Shown piece by piece: positions 45,194-53,514 of a stretch of 64,000 nucleotides of DNA (position 1 is the first letter of the stretch; the number at the start of each line of letters is the position of its first letter). Source of the stretch: Deltaproteobacteria bacterium (GTDB taxonomy: Bacteria > Myxococcota_A > Polyangia > Polyangiales > Houyiibacteriaceae); assembly GCA_017644045.1 (NCBI GenBank), contig JAEPMI010000004.1, positions 1 to 64,000 of the forward strand, given 5' to 3'. Both the position numbers and the translations under genes were made by a program. The notes below the pieces were generated by a model that saw only the letters and a list, made by a program, of their open reading frames with translations, ran no database searches and was not told the origin of the DNA.

Positions 45194-46024
45194 GTGGACT
45201 TCCACTCCCTGATGAGCGATCGCGACCTGCTCCGAAACCTGATCGCCACGGCCATTCTCGTCGTCGTCGTCTTCCTCGCGCGCGCCGTCGCGCTCCGGGC
45301 GGTTCGGCGCTCGGCCTGGGCGTCCGACCAGCTCACCCTGCGGTGGAGCGTTCAGGTGCGCTGGGGGACGTTCCTCGTCCTCGTGCTCGGCCTGGTGTTC
45401 GTTTGGGCCGAGGAGCTACGCACACTCGCCATCTCGGTGGTGGCCATCGCGGCGGCGATCGTGATCGCGACCAAGGAGCTGATTCTGTGCATGAGCGGCT
45501 CCTTCCTTCGGGCCACCTCGAACAGCTTCTCCATCGGCGACCGGATCGAGCTCGAGGGAGTGCGAGGTGATGTGGTCGACCTGCGACCGCTGACGACGAC
45601 GGTTCTGGAGATCGGCCCGGGACACCGCCGGACGGGTCGGGCCGTCGTGTTCCCCAACTCGGTTCTGATGACCGCGCCGGTCGTCAACGAGACCTTCACC
45701 GAGGCGTACGTGGTCCACCTGATCACCGTCCCGGTCGACCCCGGGCGCTGGGAGGCGGCGGAGACGGCGCTACAGAGTGCGGCGAACGCCGTGTGCGCAC
45801 CCTTCCTCGCCGAGGCCGAGACGCACATGACGAAGGTCGCGCGGAGGCACGGATTGCCCGTCTTCGGCGTGGAGCCGAAGGTGAGCGTTCAGATCCCCGA
45901 AGCCGGGAAGGTCGACCTGCTCGTGCGAGTGCCCACACCTGCGCGCGACAAGGGTCAGACGGAGCAGGAGATCCTCCGCCGTTTCCTGGAGAGCATGGGG
46001 CACACCCCCCGCGAAGCGAGCTGA
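45194..46024 (+). CDS. MscS-family mechanosensitive channel, small type
   Basis: The product has 276 residues. Three hydrophobic helices are visible in the first 110 residues (ATAILVVVVFLARAVA, FLVLVLGLVFVWAEEL, and VVAIAAAIVIATKELILC), followed by the pore-lining/beta-domain region SNSFSIGDRIELEGVRGDVVD that marks MscS. PNSVLMTAPVVNET is the second family motif. The C-terminal alpha/beta domain follows. It is shorter than MscK and of a size typical for the basic channel, opening under membrane tension to relieve osmotic shock. GTG 45194 has TACAAC 7 bases upstream; ATG 45212 is an alternative. The end meets the HD-GYP gene in a 20-bp palindrome. Confidence 0.9.
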   Translation: MDFHSLMSDRDLLRNLIATAILVVVVFLARAVALRAVRRSAWASDQLTLRWSVQVRWGTFLVLVLGLVFVWAEELRTLAISVVAIAAAIVIATKELILCMSGSFLRATSNSFSIGDRIELEGVRGDVVDLRPLTTTVLEIGPGHRRTGRAVVFPNSVLMTAPVVNETFTEAYVVHLITVPVDPGRWEAAETALQSAANAVCAPFLAEAETHMTKVARRHGLPVFGVEPKVSVQIPEAGKVDLLVRVPTPARDKGQTEQEILRRFLESMGHTPREAS

Positions 46025-46037
46025 GCGCGCTCAGCTC
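46018..46037. terminator. perfect 20-bp palindrome at convergent stop codons
   Basis: GAGCTGAGCGCGCTCAGCTC is fully self-complementary and contains the stop codons of both the MscS gene (46022-46024) and the HD-GYP gene (46031-46033). It could serve as a bidirectional terminator. Confidence 0.6.
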
Positions 46038-47779
46038 TTGGTCGGGAGCTGGGGCATCTCCGGCTCGTTCATCGAGCGGGTCTCACCCATGACCGAGCGG
46101 CGCAGCGGCTCGTACTCGGGGAGGAAGCCGGTCTTGCGCTTGGCGCGGGTCGCCTCGTCGAGGGGCTCGAACTCCTTCGGCTTGGTCGAGAGGATGGCGT
46201 CCTCGTCGACCTCGTCGATGAGCGAGTCGGGCAGGTACTTCTCCGCGTAGCTCTGATAGACGCCGCTGCGGACGAAGAGGTCGAGCAGGTCCGGGTCGAG
46301 GTGGTTGTCCCGCTTCATGAAGCTCAGGATCCGCATCGACTCGGACAGGGTCTTGCCCTTCTTGTACGGTCGGTCCTGGGCGGTCAGCGCCTCGAAGACG
46401 TCGGCGATGGCCATGATGCGCGCCGGCACGGACATGTCGCCGGCCGCGACACCGCGGGGGTAGCCCTTGGCGTCCATCTTCTCGTGGTGCCCGCCCGCGT
46501 ACTCGGGCACGCGACGGAGGTTTCGGGGGAAGGGCAGCGCCTCGAGCATCTGGATCGTCTGGACCATGTGGCCGTTGATGATCAGCCGCTCTTCTTCGGT
46601 GAGCGTGCCGCGGGAGATGGAGAGGTTCTCGATCTCGTCCTCCGCGAGGAGGCCGCGCTTGAGCGTGCCCTGCACGTACTGGCGCGAGCCGATCGCGCGA
46701 ATGCGATCCTTGGCCTCGTCCGAGAGGAACTCGCTGCCGATGTTCGCCTTCTCGATGAAGTCGAGGTCCGACTCGAGCGCGGCGACCTCCCGTTGGTAGC
46801 GCGGCTTGGCCTCCTCGTCGCCCTCCGCCTGGGCCTCGAGCATGCGGATCTTCGCGTCGCGCTTGAGCACCTCGAAGCGGGCGCGAACGATCTCGATGCG
46901 GTCGAAGATGGTCTCGAGCTTCGTCGCCTTGTCCATCACGTGGACCGGCGTGGTGACCTTCCCGCAGTCGTGGAGCCAGGCCGCGATCTTCAGCTCGTAC
47001 CACTCCTCTTCGGTGAGCGTGAAGTCGGCGAAGGGCCCCTCGTCGACGGCGACCGCCGCTTGCGCGAGCATGAGCGTGAGGATCGGGACCCGCTCGCAGT
47101 GCGCGCCGGTGTACGGCGACTTCGAGTCGATGGCCGCGGCGATCATCTGGATGAACGCCTCGAGGAGCTCCTTCTGCCCCTCGAGCAGGAGCTGGTTGTC
47201 GAGCGCGACCGCCGCCTGGCTGGCGAGGGCCTCGACGATGCGCTGCTCCTCCTCTTCGAAGGGAACGACCTCGCCGGTCTTCTCGTCCTGCGCGTTCAGC
47301 AGCTGCAGCACCCCGATGACCCGGTCGTGGTGGTTCAGCATCGGGATGGTGAGGAAGGACTTCGAGCGGTAGCCCGCGCGCTCGTCGAACTTCTTGGTGC
47401 CGCTGAAGTCGAAGCCGGTCGCGTCGTAGGCGTCCGGGATGTTGAACGACTCCTTCCGGATGGCGGCGCACGTCGCGATGTTCGCTTCGTTCGGCTCGCC
47501 CGTCGCCGGGTCGACCAGCGGGAGCGGCGGGAGCTCGATGGGCTTGCCGGTGGTGCCACCGAGCGCGATGCCGAGCGAGTCGGTGCGCATGATGGCGAAG
47601 CGCAGCTCGTTGTCCTCGCTGCGCAGGTAGAGCGTCCCTCCGTCCGCGTTGCAGAGGTCCTTGGCCACGAGGAGGATCCGCTCGACGAGACGGTCCTTGT
47701 CGTCCTCGGCGGAAAGGGCGATGCCCACTTCGTAGAGGAGCTCGAGTCGCTCCAACCGCCGTTCCAGTGTCTCGCCCAT
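46031..47779 (-). CDS. GAF and HD-GYP domain protein, probable cyclic-di-GMP phosphodiesterase
   Basis: The protein has 582 residues and is cytoplasmic. A GAF domain covers about 15-197. The HD-GYP domain follows: the HD dyad in WLHDCGK (H270, D271) and the second part in GGHHEKMDAKGYPRG (HHE at 431-433, GYP at 439-441). Between them lies an unusually long insert of about 110 charged residues (285-400) with coiled-coil character. The usual HHExxDGxGYP reads HHEKMDAKGYP, so the Gly after Asp is Ala. Such proteins hydrolyse cyclic-di-GMP; activity is likely but not certain with the insertion. An AGGGGGCGG Shine-Dalgarno-like sequence precedes the ATG. Confidence 0.88.
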   Translation of the reverse strand: MGETLERRLERLELLYEVGIALSAEDDKDRLVERILLVAKDLCNADGGTLYLRSEDNELRFAIMRTDSLGIALGGTTGKPIELPPLPLVDPATGEPNEANIATCAAIRKESFNIPDAYDATGFDFSGTKKFDERAGYRSKSFLTIPMLNHHDRVIGVLQLLNAQDEKTGEVVPFEEEEQRIVEALASQAAVALDNQLLLEGQKELLEAFIQMIAAAIDSKSPYTGAHCERVPILTLMLAQAAVAVDEGPFADFTLTEEEWYELKIAAWLHDCGKVTTPVHVMDKATKLETIFDRIEIVRARFEVLKRDAKIRMLEAQAEGDEEAKPRYQREVAALESDLDFIEKANIGSEFLSDEAKDRIRAIGSRQYVQGTLKRGLLAEDEIENLSISRGTLTEEERLIINGHMVQTIQMLEALPFPRNLRRVPEYAGGHHEKMDAKGYPRGVAAGDMSVPARIMAIADVFEALTAQDRPYKKGKTLSESMRILSFMKRDNHLDPDLLDLFVRSGVYQSYAEKYLPDSLIDEVDEDAILSTKPKEFEPLDEATRAKRKTGFLPEYEPLRRSVMGETRSMNEPEMPQLPTKS

Positions 47780-47872
47780 GCACCGCCCCCTGAATCACTC
47801 GGGATAGAGAGGCCCGACGTGTACCACGAGCGCGCTCGCGCCGGGACCGGGATCGGCGCGGAAGACCCCGGA

Positions 47873-47890
47873 ACCGGCCGATTGGCCGGT
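47873..47890. promoter_or_regulatory. hairpin/operator-like palindrome upstream of GMC oxidoreductase
   Basis: ACCGGCC-GATT-GGCCGGT forms a perfect 7-bp inverted repeat in the divergent region between the HD-GYP and GMC genes. It is 38 bases upstream of the GMC start codon. Role unknown. Confidence 0.4.
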
Positions 47891-47912
47891 CGACTTTGAC
47901 ACTGGGTGCCCC

Positions 47913-47918
47913 TACCAT
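47913..47918 (+). promoter_or_regulatory. TAnnnT -10-like box for GMC oxidoreductase gene
   Basis: TACCAT ends 9 bases before the ATG at 47928. A TTGACA at 47896-47901 lies only 11 bases upstream, too close to pair with it in the standard way. Confidence 0.4.
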
Positions 47919-47927
47919 CGCGGCTCC

Positions 47928-49526
47928 ATGGCCGCTCCCCAGCACTACGACTTCATCGTCATCGGCTCCGGCTTCGGGGGCAGCGTCTCGGCGCTGCGTC
48001 TCTCGGAGAAAGGCTACTCGGTCTGTGTCCTCGAGAAGGGCAAGCGCTTCGAGCCCAAGGACTTCCCGAAGACCAACTGGGACCTGAAGAAGTGGCTCTG
48101 GATGCCGGCCGCGGGGCTCAAGGGCATCTTCCAGATGTCCTTCATGGAGCACGTGACGATCTTCCACGGCGTGGGCGTGGGCGGTGGCTCGCTGGTCTAC
48201 GCGAACACGCTGCCGACCCCGAAGCTCGGCTTCTTCCAGGCGAAGAGCTGGGCGCACCTGGCGGACTGGAACAAGGAGCTGAAGCCCTTCTACGAGAAGG
48301 CGCGCTTCATGCTCGGCTCGACCGAGAACCCGGTGCGGACCAAGGGCGACGCGATCCTCGAAGAGATCGCCGAGGACATGGGCCGCAAGGAGGACTTCCA
48401 CCCGACCGAGGTCGCGGTCTTCTTCGGCAAGCCGGGCGTGAAGGTCCCGGACCCCTACTTCGACGGCAAGGGTCCCGACCGCGTCGGCTGCACCCACTGC
48501 GGCGCGTGCATGACCGGCTGTCAGGTCGGCGCGAAGAACACGCTCGACCGGAACTACCTCTACCTGGCCGAAGGGCTCGGCTGCCGCATCGAGCCAGAGA
48601 CCGAGGTCACGCACGTGACTCAGGAGTCGAACGGCACGTACCGCATCGACACCAAGGGCAGCTTCGGTCGGGGCGGTCGGCGCGTCTTCACCGCGGACAA
48701 GGTCGTCTTCAGCGGCGGCGTGATGGGCACCCTCCCCTTGCTGCTCAAGATGAAGGAGGATCCGAGCGGTCTGCCGAAGCTCTCGGACCGGCTCGGGCAG
48801 ATGGTGCGGACCAACAGCGAAGCGCTCTTCGGGGTCATCTCGCCCGAGGAGGGCGCGGACTTCACCAAGGGCGTCGCGATCACCTCGATCCTGCACACCG
48901 ACGAGCACAGCCACATCGAGCCCGTGCGCTACGGCAAGGGGAGCGGCTTCTTCCGGCTGATGACCCTGCCGCACGCGCCGGGGAGCACCATCGGGAGTCG
49001 GCTGGCCGGAGCGCTGCGCGGCTTCGCGCGGCACCCCGTGCGCTGGGCCAAGGCGATGACGGTGAAGGACTACGCGAAGGCGAGTCAGATCCTGCTCTAC
49101 ATGCGGACCCTCGAGGGGACGCTGACCATGAAGCTCGGCCGCAGCGCCTTCACCGGTTTCCGGAAGGGGTTGGTCACGGAGCTCGACGAAGGCACCGAGG
49201 CGCCGAAGGCGTTCATCCCGGAGGCGACCGAGCTCGCGCTCAGCTTCGCGAAGAAGGTGAAGGGTGTGGCCGCGACCATGTTCACCGAGACCCTCCTCGG
49301 GGTGCCCTCGACCGCCCACATCCTCGGCGGCTGCTGCATGGGGACCGACGCGAGCGAGGGCGTCATCGACAAGAACCATCAGGTCTTCGGCTACGAGGGC
49401 ATGTACGTCATCGACGGCTCGGCCATGAGCGCCAACCCCGGCGTGAACCCCAGCCTGACCATCACCGCCCTCGCCGAACGCGCCATGGACCGCATCCCCG
49501 CCAAGGCCGCCCAATCCGCCGCCTGA
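47928..49526 (+). CDS. GMC-family FAD-dependent oxidoreductase (cholesterol-oxidase-like)
   Basis: The product has 532 residues without a signal peptide. The FAD-binding motif is IVIGSGFGGSVSALRL. GVGVGGGSLVYANTL matches the GMC family signature. A Cys-rich loop CTHCGACMTGCQVGAKN is typical of the cholesterol-oxidase/alcohol dehydrogenase-like subgroup, and the C-terminal active site is in ILGGCCMG and GSAMSANPGVNPSLTI. Family members oxidise alcohols, often sterols or long-chain alcohols, using FAD. No redox partner is encoded next to it. It is followed by a 66-bp repeat and the vWA lipoprotein. Confidence 0.9.
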   Translation: MAAPQHYDFIVIGSGFGGSVSALRLSEKGYSVCVLEKGKRFEPKDFPKTNWDLKKWLWMPAAGLKGIFQMSFMEHVTIFHGVGVGGGSLVYANTLPTPKLGFFQAKSWAHLADWNKELKPFYEKARFMLGSTENPVRTKGDAILEEIAEDMGRKEDFHPTEVAVFFGKPGVKVPDPYFDGKGPDRVGCTHCGACMTGCQVGAKNTLDRNYLYLAEGLGCRIEPETEVTHVTQESNGTYRIDTKGSFGRGGRRVFTADKVVFSGGVMGTLPLLLKMKEDPSGLPKLSDRLGQMVRTNSEALFGVISPEEGADFTKGVAITSILHTDEHSHIEPVRYGKGSGFFRLMTLPHAPGSTIGSRLAGALRGFARHPVRWAKAMTVKDYAKASQILLYMRTLEGTLTMKLGRSAFTGFRKGLVTELDEGTEAPKAFIPEATELALSFAKKVKGVAATMFTETLLGVPSTAHILGGCCMGTDASEGVIDKNHQVFGYEGMYVIDGSAMSANPGVNPSLTITALAERAMDRIPAKAAQSAA

Positions 49527-49530
49527 CCCC

Positions 49531-49596
49531 GGGGACACTCCCCCCCTCCGGATCCCCCGCAAACACAGGGCGTTCCGAGCGGAAAATGAAAACTGT
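49531..49596 (+). repeat. 66-bp interspersed repeat, solitary copy
   Basis: This segment runs from GGGGACACTC to AAAACTGT and aligns without gaps over all 66 bases with both arms of the inverted repeat at 51062-51248, at 49 of 66 positions to the left arm. The core GGATCCCCCGC is identical to that arm. It sits just after the GMC stop codon. Confidence 0.6.
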
Positions 49597-49651
49597 CGGC
49601 GGAGCCGACCGCGAACGACCTTCGCCAGTCGCGAAACGCTCCCGGCTCCGC

Positions 49652-49657
49652 TAGGTT
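49652..49657 (+). promoter_or_regulatory. TAnnnT -10-like box for vWA lipoprotein gene
   Basis: TAGGTT ends 7 bases before the GTG at 49665, identical to the box of the MA peptidase gene. Confidence 0.45.
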
Positions 49658-49664
49658 GGCTCTC

Positions 49665-50780
49665 GTGCGCTTCCTTCGCTCCGTTCCCCTGGCACTCCTC
49701 CTGCTCGCCTGCGGCGCGAAGACCGGACTGCTCGTGCCGGACCTCGGCGAGGACGCCGACATGGGCATGGACCCGGACATGCCCGACCTGCCGACGGTCG
49801 ACGGGTGCATGGACGTGCCCTTCCCACTCGCGCCGCGACCGGCCGAGGTCATCTTCACCATCGACCGCTCGACCTCGATGGCCCTCGGCCTCGACGGGCT
49901 ACCGCCGGACGACCCGTCGCGCTCTCGCTGGCAGATCCTCGGCGAAGTGCTCGAGGACAGCCTGCGCGGAGAGCCGCTCATCACCGCGGGCGGCAAGTTC
50001 TTCCCCGAGGTCGTGGACCCCGGCGGCATGCTCGGGCCGGAGGACGTGTGCATCGTGACCACCGAGGTCGAGGTCGCGCCGGGCCCTGGCTCCGCGAACC
50101 GCATCGTGCGCGTCTTCCGCGACACCGACCCCTTCGGCGGCACGCCGACCGTCGACGCTCTCCAGGTCTCGGCGGATTTCCTCCGCGCGCGCACGGACCC
50201 GGACGTGCCTCAGTTCATCGTGCTCGCCACCGATGGCGGCCCGAACTGCAACCCCCCGCCCGGCCCGCTCGGTGAGTGCGACTGCGCCGGGCTCCCGATG
50301 AGCTGCCTGGACCCGACCTTCGGGCGCGTGAACTGTCTCGACGACGAGCGCGCCATCCGCGTGATCGGCGACATCGCCGACGACGGCATCCCGATCTTCC
50401 TGGTCGGTTTCGATGACCCGACCCGCCCGGACCTCGCCGAGGTGCTCGACGACATGGCCGTGGCCGGCGGCCGGCCACGACCGGTGGGCTCGAGCCGGCG
50501 CTTCTACGACGTACGGGATCGCACGGACCTCGAAGAGGCACTCGGCGAGATCACGGCGTCGGTCGGGCGCTGTCTCCTGGTGACCGACTTCGTGCCGACG
50601 CCGGGCCTGCAGGTCCAGGTGCGGGTCGACGGCGTTCCCATCCCCGAGGATCCCATCGACGGTTGGCAGTGGCGCGATGGTGCAGGCGGCGAGCTCGAGC
50701 TGATGGGCGACGCCTGTCGACTGGCGACCGCCAACCCCGACGTGGTGGTCGACGGCATCCAGACCTGCTTCGCGGAGTAG
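49665..50780 (+). CDS. von Willebrand factor A-type lipoprotein
   Basis: The protein has 371 residues. The signal ends LLLLACG, a lipobox. After an Asp/Met/Pro-rich linker a vWA domain begins near VIFTIDRSTSMAL, with the metal-ion-dependent adhesion motif DxSxS (DRSTS), a Thr in FGGTPT and an Asp in VLATDGGPNC as the remaining MIDAS positions. Cys pairs follow (CDCAGLPMSC) and suggest disulfides. Such domains bind protein ligands through a divalent cation; a surface or adhesion role is plausible. The GTG at 49665 is preferred to the TTG at 49656. It converges with the LysR stump gene. Confidence 0.82.
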   Translation: MRFLRSVPLALLLLACGAKTGLLVPDLGEDADMGMDPDMPDLPTVDGCMDVPFPLAPRPAEVIFTIDRSTSMALGLDGLPPDDPSRSRWQILGEVLEDSLRGEPLITAGGKFFPEVVDPGGMLGPEDVCIVTTEVEVAPGPGSANRIVRVFRDTDPFGGTPTVDALQVSADFLRARTDPDVPQFIVLATDGGPNCNPPPGPLGECDCAGLPMSCLDPTFGRVNCLDDERAIRVIGDIADDGIPIFLVGFDDPTRPDLAEVLDDMAVAGGRPRPVGSSRRFYDVRDRTDLEEALGEITASVGRCLLVTDFVPTPGLQVQVRVDGVPIPEDPIDGWQWRDGAGGELELMGDACRLATANPDVVVDGIQTCFAE

Positions 50781-50783
50781 CCG

Positions 50784-51038
50784 CTACTCGAGCACGGCGT
50801 CCCGCGCCGCGTCGATCGCGCGGAGGATCCCTCTCGCGTGAGTCAGGAAGCGCTCACCCGCGGGCAGCAGTCGCATGCCGCGCGGCGTACGCTCGAAGAG
50901 CGGCGTTCCGAGCTCGTCCTCGAGCGCCCGGATCTGCCGCGAGAGCGGCGGCTGACTGATGTGCACCCGCTTCGCCGCACGCCCCACGTGCCCCTCTTCC
51001 GCGACGGCCACGAAGTACTCGATCTGCGACAGGCTCAC
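50784..51038 (-). CDS. LysR-type HTH domain without effector domain
   Basis: The product has only 84 residues: a complete LysR winged-helix HTH ([20 protein letters not shown], followed by [14 protein letters not shown]) and the start of the linker helix ([21 protein letters not shown]), then a stop. The usual 200-residue ligand-binding domain is missing, and no remnant of it lies downstream, where the vWA gene ends on the other strand. GTG at 51038 has a weak GGGAC before it. It may be a genuine solo HTH regulator, able to dimerise through the linker helix, or a decayed gene. It sits directly beside the 187-bp palindromic repeat. Confidence 0.7.
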   Translation of the reverse strand: MSLSQIEYFVAVAEEGHVGRAAKRVHISQPPLSRQIRALEDELGTPLFERTPRGMRLLPAGERFLTHARGILRAIDAARDAVLE

Positions 51039-51061
51039 CGTCCCAGCATGCCATGAAACCC

Positions 51062-51248
51062 GGGGACAGGATCGCCCCCCGGATCCCCCGCACAAACAGG
51101 GGGCTGCGGACACGAAATGCAAACTGTTCCCGGCACCCGGTGCCGTGGCGGTTCGAAGACTCTCGTGGCACCCGGTGCCGTGACAGTTTGCATTTCGTGC
51201 TCGGATCGCCCGCAAACGTAGGGGGTTCCGGGGGGTGATCCTGTCCCC
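51062..51248. repeat. 187-bp palindromic element with 66-bp arms
   Basis: Arms at 51062-51127 and 51183-51248 are inverted copies matching at 50 of 66 positions; the outer 20 and inner 16 bases are nearly exact (GGGGACAGGATC outside, CACGAAATGCAAACTGT inside). The 55-base centre holds two copies of GGCACCCGGTGCC (51132-51144 and 51167-51179). There is no reading frame of note. It looks like a REP/MITE-type element, possibly moved by a transposase elsewhere. Confidence 0.7.
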
Positions 51249-51250
51249 GA

Positions 51251-51267
51251 TACCCAATGGGTATTGG
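51251..51267. promoter_or_regulatory. small palindrome before methionine aminopeptidase gene
   Basis: TACCCAATGGGTA is self-complementary around a central AAT, and CCAAT/ATTGG also overlap it. It lies 33-49 bases upstream of the start codon. It could be an operator, but may be chance. Confidence 0.25.
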
Positions 51268-51299
51268 ATGGGGTGGTGTGGGTGGCGGAGGATGGGGGG

Positions 51300-52064
51300 A
51301 TGGAGCTGTTGTCGGGGCGTGAGGTGGAGGCGATGCGACGAGCTGGGGCCGTGGCGGCGGCGACGCTCGAGCGGGTCGGGCGAGCGTTGAGGCCGGGAAT
51401 GCGCGCGCGGGACATCGACGAGCTGGTGCGGGTAGACACGGAGGCTCGTGGAGCTCGCCCGGCGCAGCTCGGGTACCACGGGTTTCCGGCGACGGTGTGC
51501 GTGAGCATCGACGACGTGGCGTGCCACGGAATCCCGGGCGACCAGGTGCTCGAGCCGGGGAGCGTGGTGAGCGTGGACGTCACCAGCGAGCTCGACGGCT
51601 GGCATGGCGACACGTGCCGGACCTTCGTGATCGGAGAGCCGTCGGCCGAAGCGCGGCACGTGGTGGAGGTCGCGCGACGATGCATGGAGGCGGGGATCGC
51701 GCAGGTCCGCCACGGCGCTCGGCTCGGCGACGTGGGCTACGCGGTCGAGACCCTCGCGAAGGCCGAGGGCTGCGACGTGGTCCGCATGGTCGGTGGGCAC
51801 GGCATCGGGCGGAAGATGCACCAGGCGCCACACGTGGATCACTTCGGGACGCGCGGACGCGGGGTCCGCCTTCGCGAGGGCATGGCGCTCACCGTCGAGC
51901 CCATCATCGTGCTCGGCTCGCCCGAGCTGACCGAAGACGACGACGGCTGGACCCTGCGAACGCCCGACGGATCCCTGGCGGCGCAATTCGAGCACACGTT
52001 GCTGGTGACTCGCCGCGGCGCCGAGATCCTCACGCTCCCGGCCACGCGCGCCGGAGCCGCCTGA
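51300..52064 (+). CDS. map: methionine aminopeptidase, type I
   Basis: This encodes 254 residues, the normal size. The enzyme removes the initiator methionine from nascent proteins. All five metal ligands are present: D93 (SVDVTS), D104 (GDTCRTF), H167 (GHGIG), E200 (TVEPII) and E231 (FEHTLLV). Also visible is CHGIP and the HQAPHV segment. GGAGG 8 bases before the ATG at 51300 decides the start; an earlier ATG at 51264 lacks one. Its 3' end overlaps the convergent MocR gene by 35 bases. It could be a second copy, since this neighbourhood has no ribosomal-protein or secY context where map usually sits. Confidence 0.93.
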   Translation: MELLSGREVEAMRRAGAVAAATLERVGRALRPGMRARDIDELVRVDTEARGARPAQLGYHGFPATVCVSIDDVACHGIPGDQVLEPGSVVSVDVTSELDGWHGDTCRTFVIGEPSAEARHVVEVARRCMEAGIAQVRHGARLGDVGYAVETLAKAEGCDVVRMVGGHGIGRKMHQAPHVDHFGTRGRGVRLREGMALTVEPIIVLGSPELTEDDDGWTLRTPDGSLAAQFEHTLLVTRRGAEILTLPATRAGAA

Positions 52065-53457
52065 CCGCCTCCCGCAGCTCGTCGGGCTCGAGCGCGGCAT
52101 ACCCCAGCCGGACCGCCCGTCGCGGCCGCCCACGGAAGGTGAAGAGTCGCGAGGACTGCACGATCACCCCCATGTCCTCCGCCCGACGCGCCCACTCGTC
52201 CACGTCCACCCCCCGCGCACGCGCCCACAGCGCCATCCCGCCGCGCGGCACGCGAAAGCGCAGCCGGTCGCCGAAGGCCTCCGTCAACAGCTCGACCATC
52301 GCATCGCGCCGCCGCCGATAGCGACGCCGCGCGCGCAGGGTGTGGCGGTGCAACTCGCCCTCCTCGATGAGCTCCCCGACGGCGTGCTCTATGGCCGGGT
52401 CTCCCATGCGATCGATGAAGGTCCGCGCGCCGACCAACGCGTCGTGCAGCGGCGACGGAGCCACGACCCAGCCGATCCGGAACGCCGGTGCCAGCACCTT
52501 CGAGAGCGTCCCCACGTGGATCACCACGCCGTGGTCGTCTCGCGCACCGAGCGGGAGCACCGGCCGCCCCTCGTAGTGGAACTCGTGGTCGTAGTCGTCT
52601 TCGATCACCGCGACGCGATGCCGCGCCGCCAGCCGCAGCAGCCGCATCCGACGCGCAGGCGAGAGGGTCGCGGTGGTCGGGTACTGGTGGTGCGGCGTGA
52701 GGTAGATCGCCCGCAGTGGTCCCTCCGCCAACGCCGCTTCCAGTCGGTCCACGTCGATGCCCTGCTCGTCCACGCGGATCGGCACGAGCTCGGCGCCACT
52801 CGAACCGAGCGCACGCCACGCGGGTCGATAGCCGAGCGCCTCGACCGCCACGCGATCGCCGGGGCGCAGCATCGCCCGGGCGACCAGCTCGAAGGCCATC
52901 TGGCTTCCGCGCGTGACCAGGATCGCGTCGGGCTCCACCGCCAGCCCCCGAGCCGCAGCCAATCGACCCGCGAGCGCGCGCCGCAACCCGGGATCGCCGG
53001 CGGGGTCGCCGTAGTCCAGGATGCCCTTCCGTCGCAGCGCCCGGCGATAGGCCCGTGCGATCGCGGTCCGAGGGAGGTGTCGCAGGTCCGGCAGCCCGCC
53101 GAGCAATGGCAGCGCCCCCTTTGGCCGCGGGGACCAGTCGGTCGCCACCGCCTCGACGTCGAAGCCCGCCTCACGCGAGGAACGCGAGCGCGTCGCCACC
53201 TCGAGCTCCGGCAACGTCCGAGCGACGAAGGTCCCACGGGCGGCTTCGGTCTCGATCCACCCTTCCCGCTCCAGCTCCCGCCACGCCGCGAGCACCGTGT
53301 TCCGATGGAGTCCGAGCTGGTCGGCCACACGCCGCGACCCCGGCAACCGGTCGCCCGGCGCCAACCGCCCACGACGGATGTCGCGGGCGACCGCGTCCGC
53401 CAAGCGCAGGAAGAGCGGGCGATCGCCGCCCGCGAGCTCGAAGGTCCACTGGTCCAT
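52030..53457 (-). CDS. MocR/PdxR-family regulator (GntR HTH fused to aminotransferase-like domain)
   Basis: The protein has 475 residues. A GntR-type winged helix occupies about 10-78 ([18 protein letters not shown]). After a linker, a fold-type I aminotransferase-like domain follows, with DDYD (D288) and the PLP lysine in GTLSK (K320). MocR proteins bind PLP and act as transcription factors without transaminase activity in studied cases. It is divergent from the flavin-binding/GNAT fusion gene over about 45 bases. CTGGAC and GACCAG in that gap form a partial inverted pair that could be its operator, as MocR proteins typically control a divergent neighbour. Confidence 0.9.
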   Translation of the reverse strand: MDQWTFELAGGDRPLFLRLADAVARDIRRGRLAPGDRLPGSRRVADQLGLHRNTVLAAWRELEREGWIETEAARGTFVARTLPELEVATRSRSSREAGFDVEAVATDWSPRPKGALPLLGGLPDLRHLPRTAIARAYRRALRRKGILDYGDPAGDPGLRRALAGRLAAARGLAVEPDAILVTRGSQMAFELVARAMLRPGDRVAVEALGYRPAWRALGSSGAELVPIRVDEQGIDVDRLEAALAEGPLRAIYLTPHHQYPTTATLSPARRMRLLRLAARHRVAVIEDDYDHEFHYEGRPVLPLGARDDHGVVIHVGTLSKVLAPAFRIGWVVAPSPLHDALVGARTFIDRMGDPAIEHAVGELIEEGELHRHTLRARRRYRRRRDAMVELLTEAFGDRLRFRVPRGGMALWARARGVDVDEWARRAEDMGVIVQSSRLFTFRGRPRRAVRLGYAALEPDELREAVRRLRRAWPGA

Positions 53458-53514
53458 CTGACTTCTGCATTCTGGACCTTTTTGACAGACCAGTCACTCG
53501 ACATGGTGTCGGCC

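Noticed and set aside
46083-49562. An 1159-residue frame on the minus strand across the HD-GYP and GMC genes
   Set aside because: It is antisense to most of a well-supported oxidoreductase gene and out of frame with the HD-GYP gene. Its composition (Arg, Gly, Ala) is what high GC third positions give on the opposite strand.
51264-51299. An upstream ATG start for methionine aminopeptidase
   Set aside because: The ATG at 51300 has GGAGG 8 bases upstream and gives a normal MetAP N-terminus; the extra 12 residues have no counterpart in the family.
49391-52133. Minus-strand frames at 49391-50194, 50784-52133 and 51035-51685 containing similar Cys/Gly-rich peptides
   Set aside because: The shared peptide stretches (such as CVCGGSGG) are translations of the 66-bp interspersed repeat. 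The only real gene in this set is the 84-residue LysR HTH.
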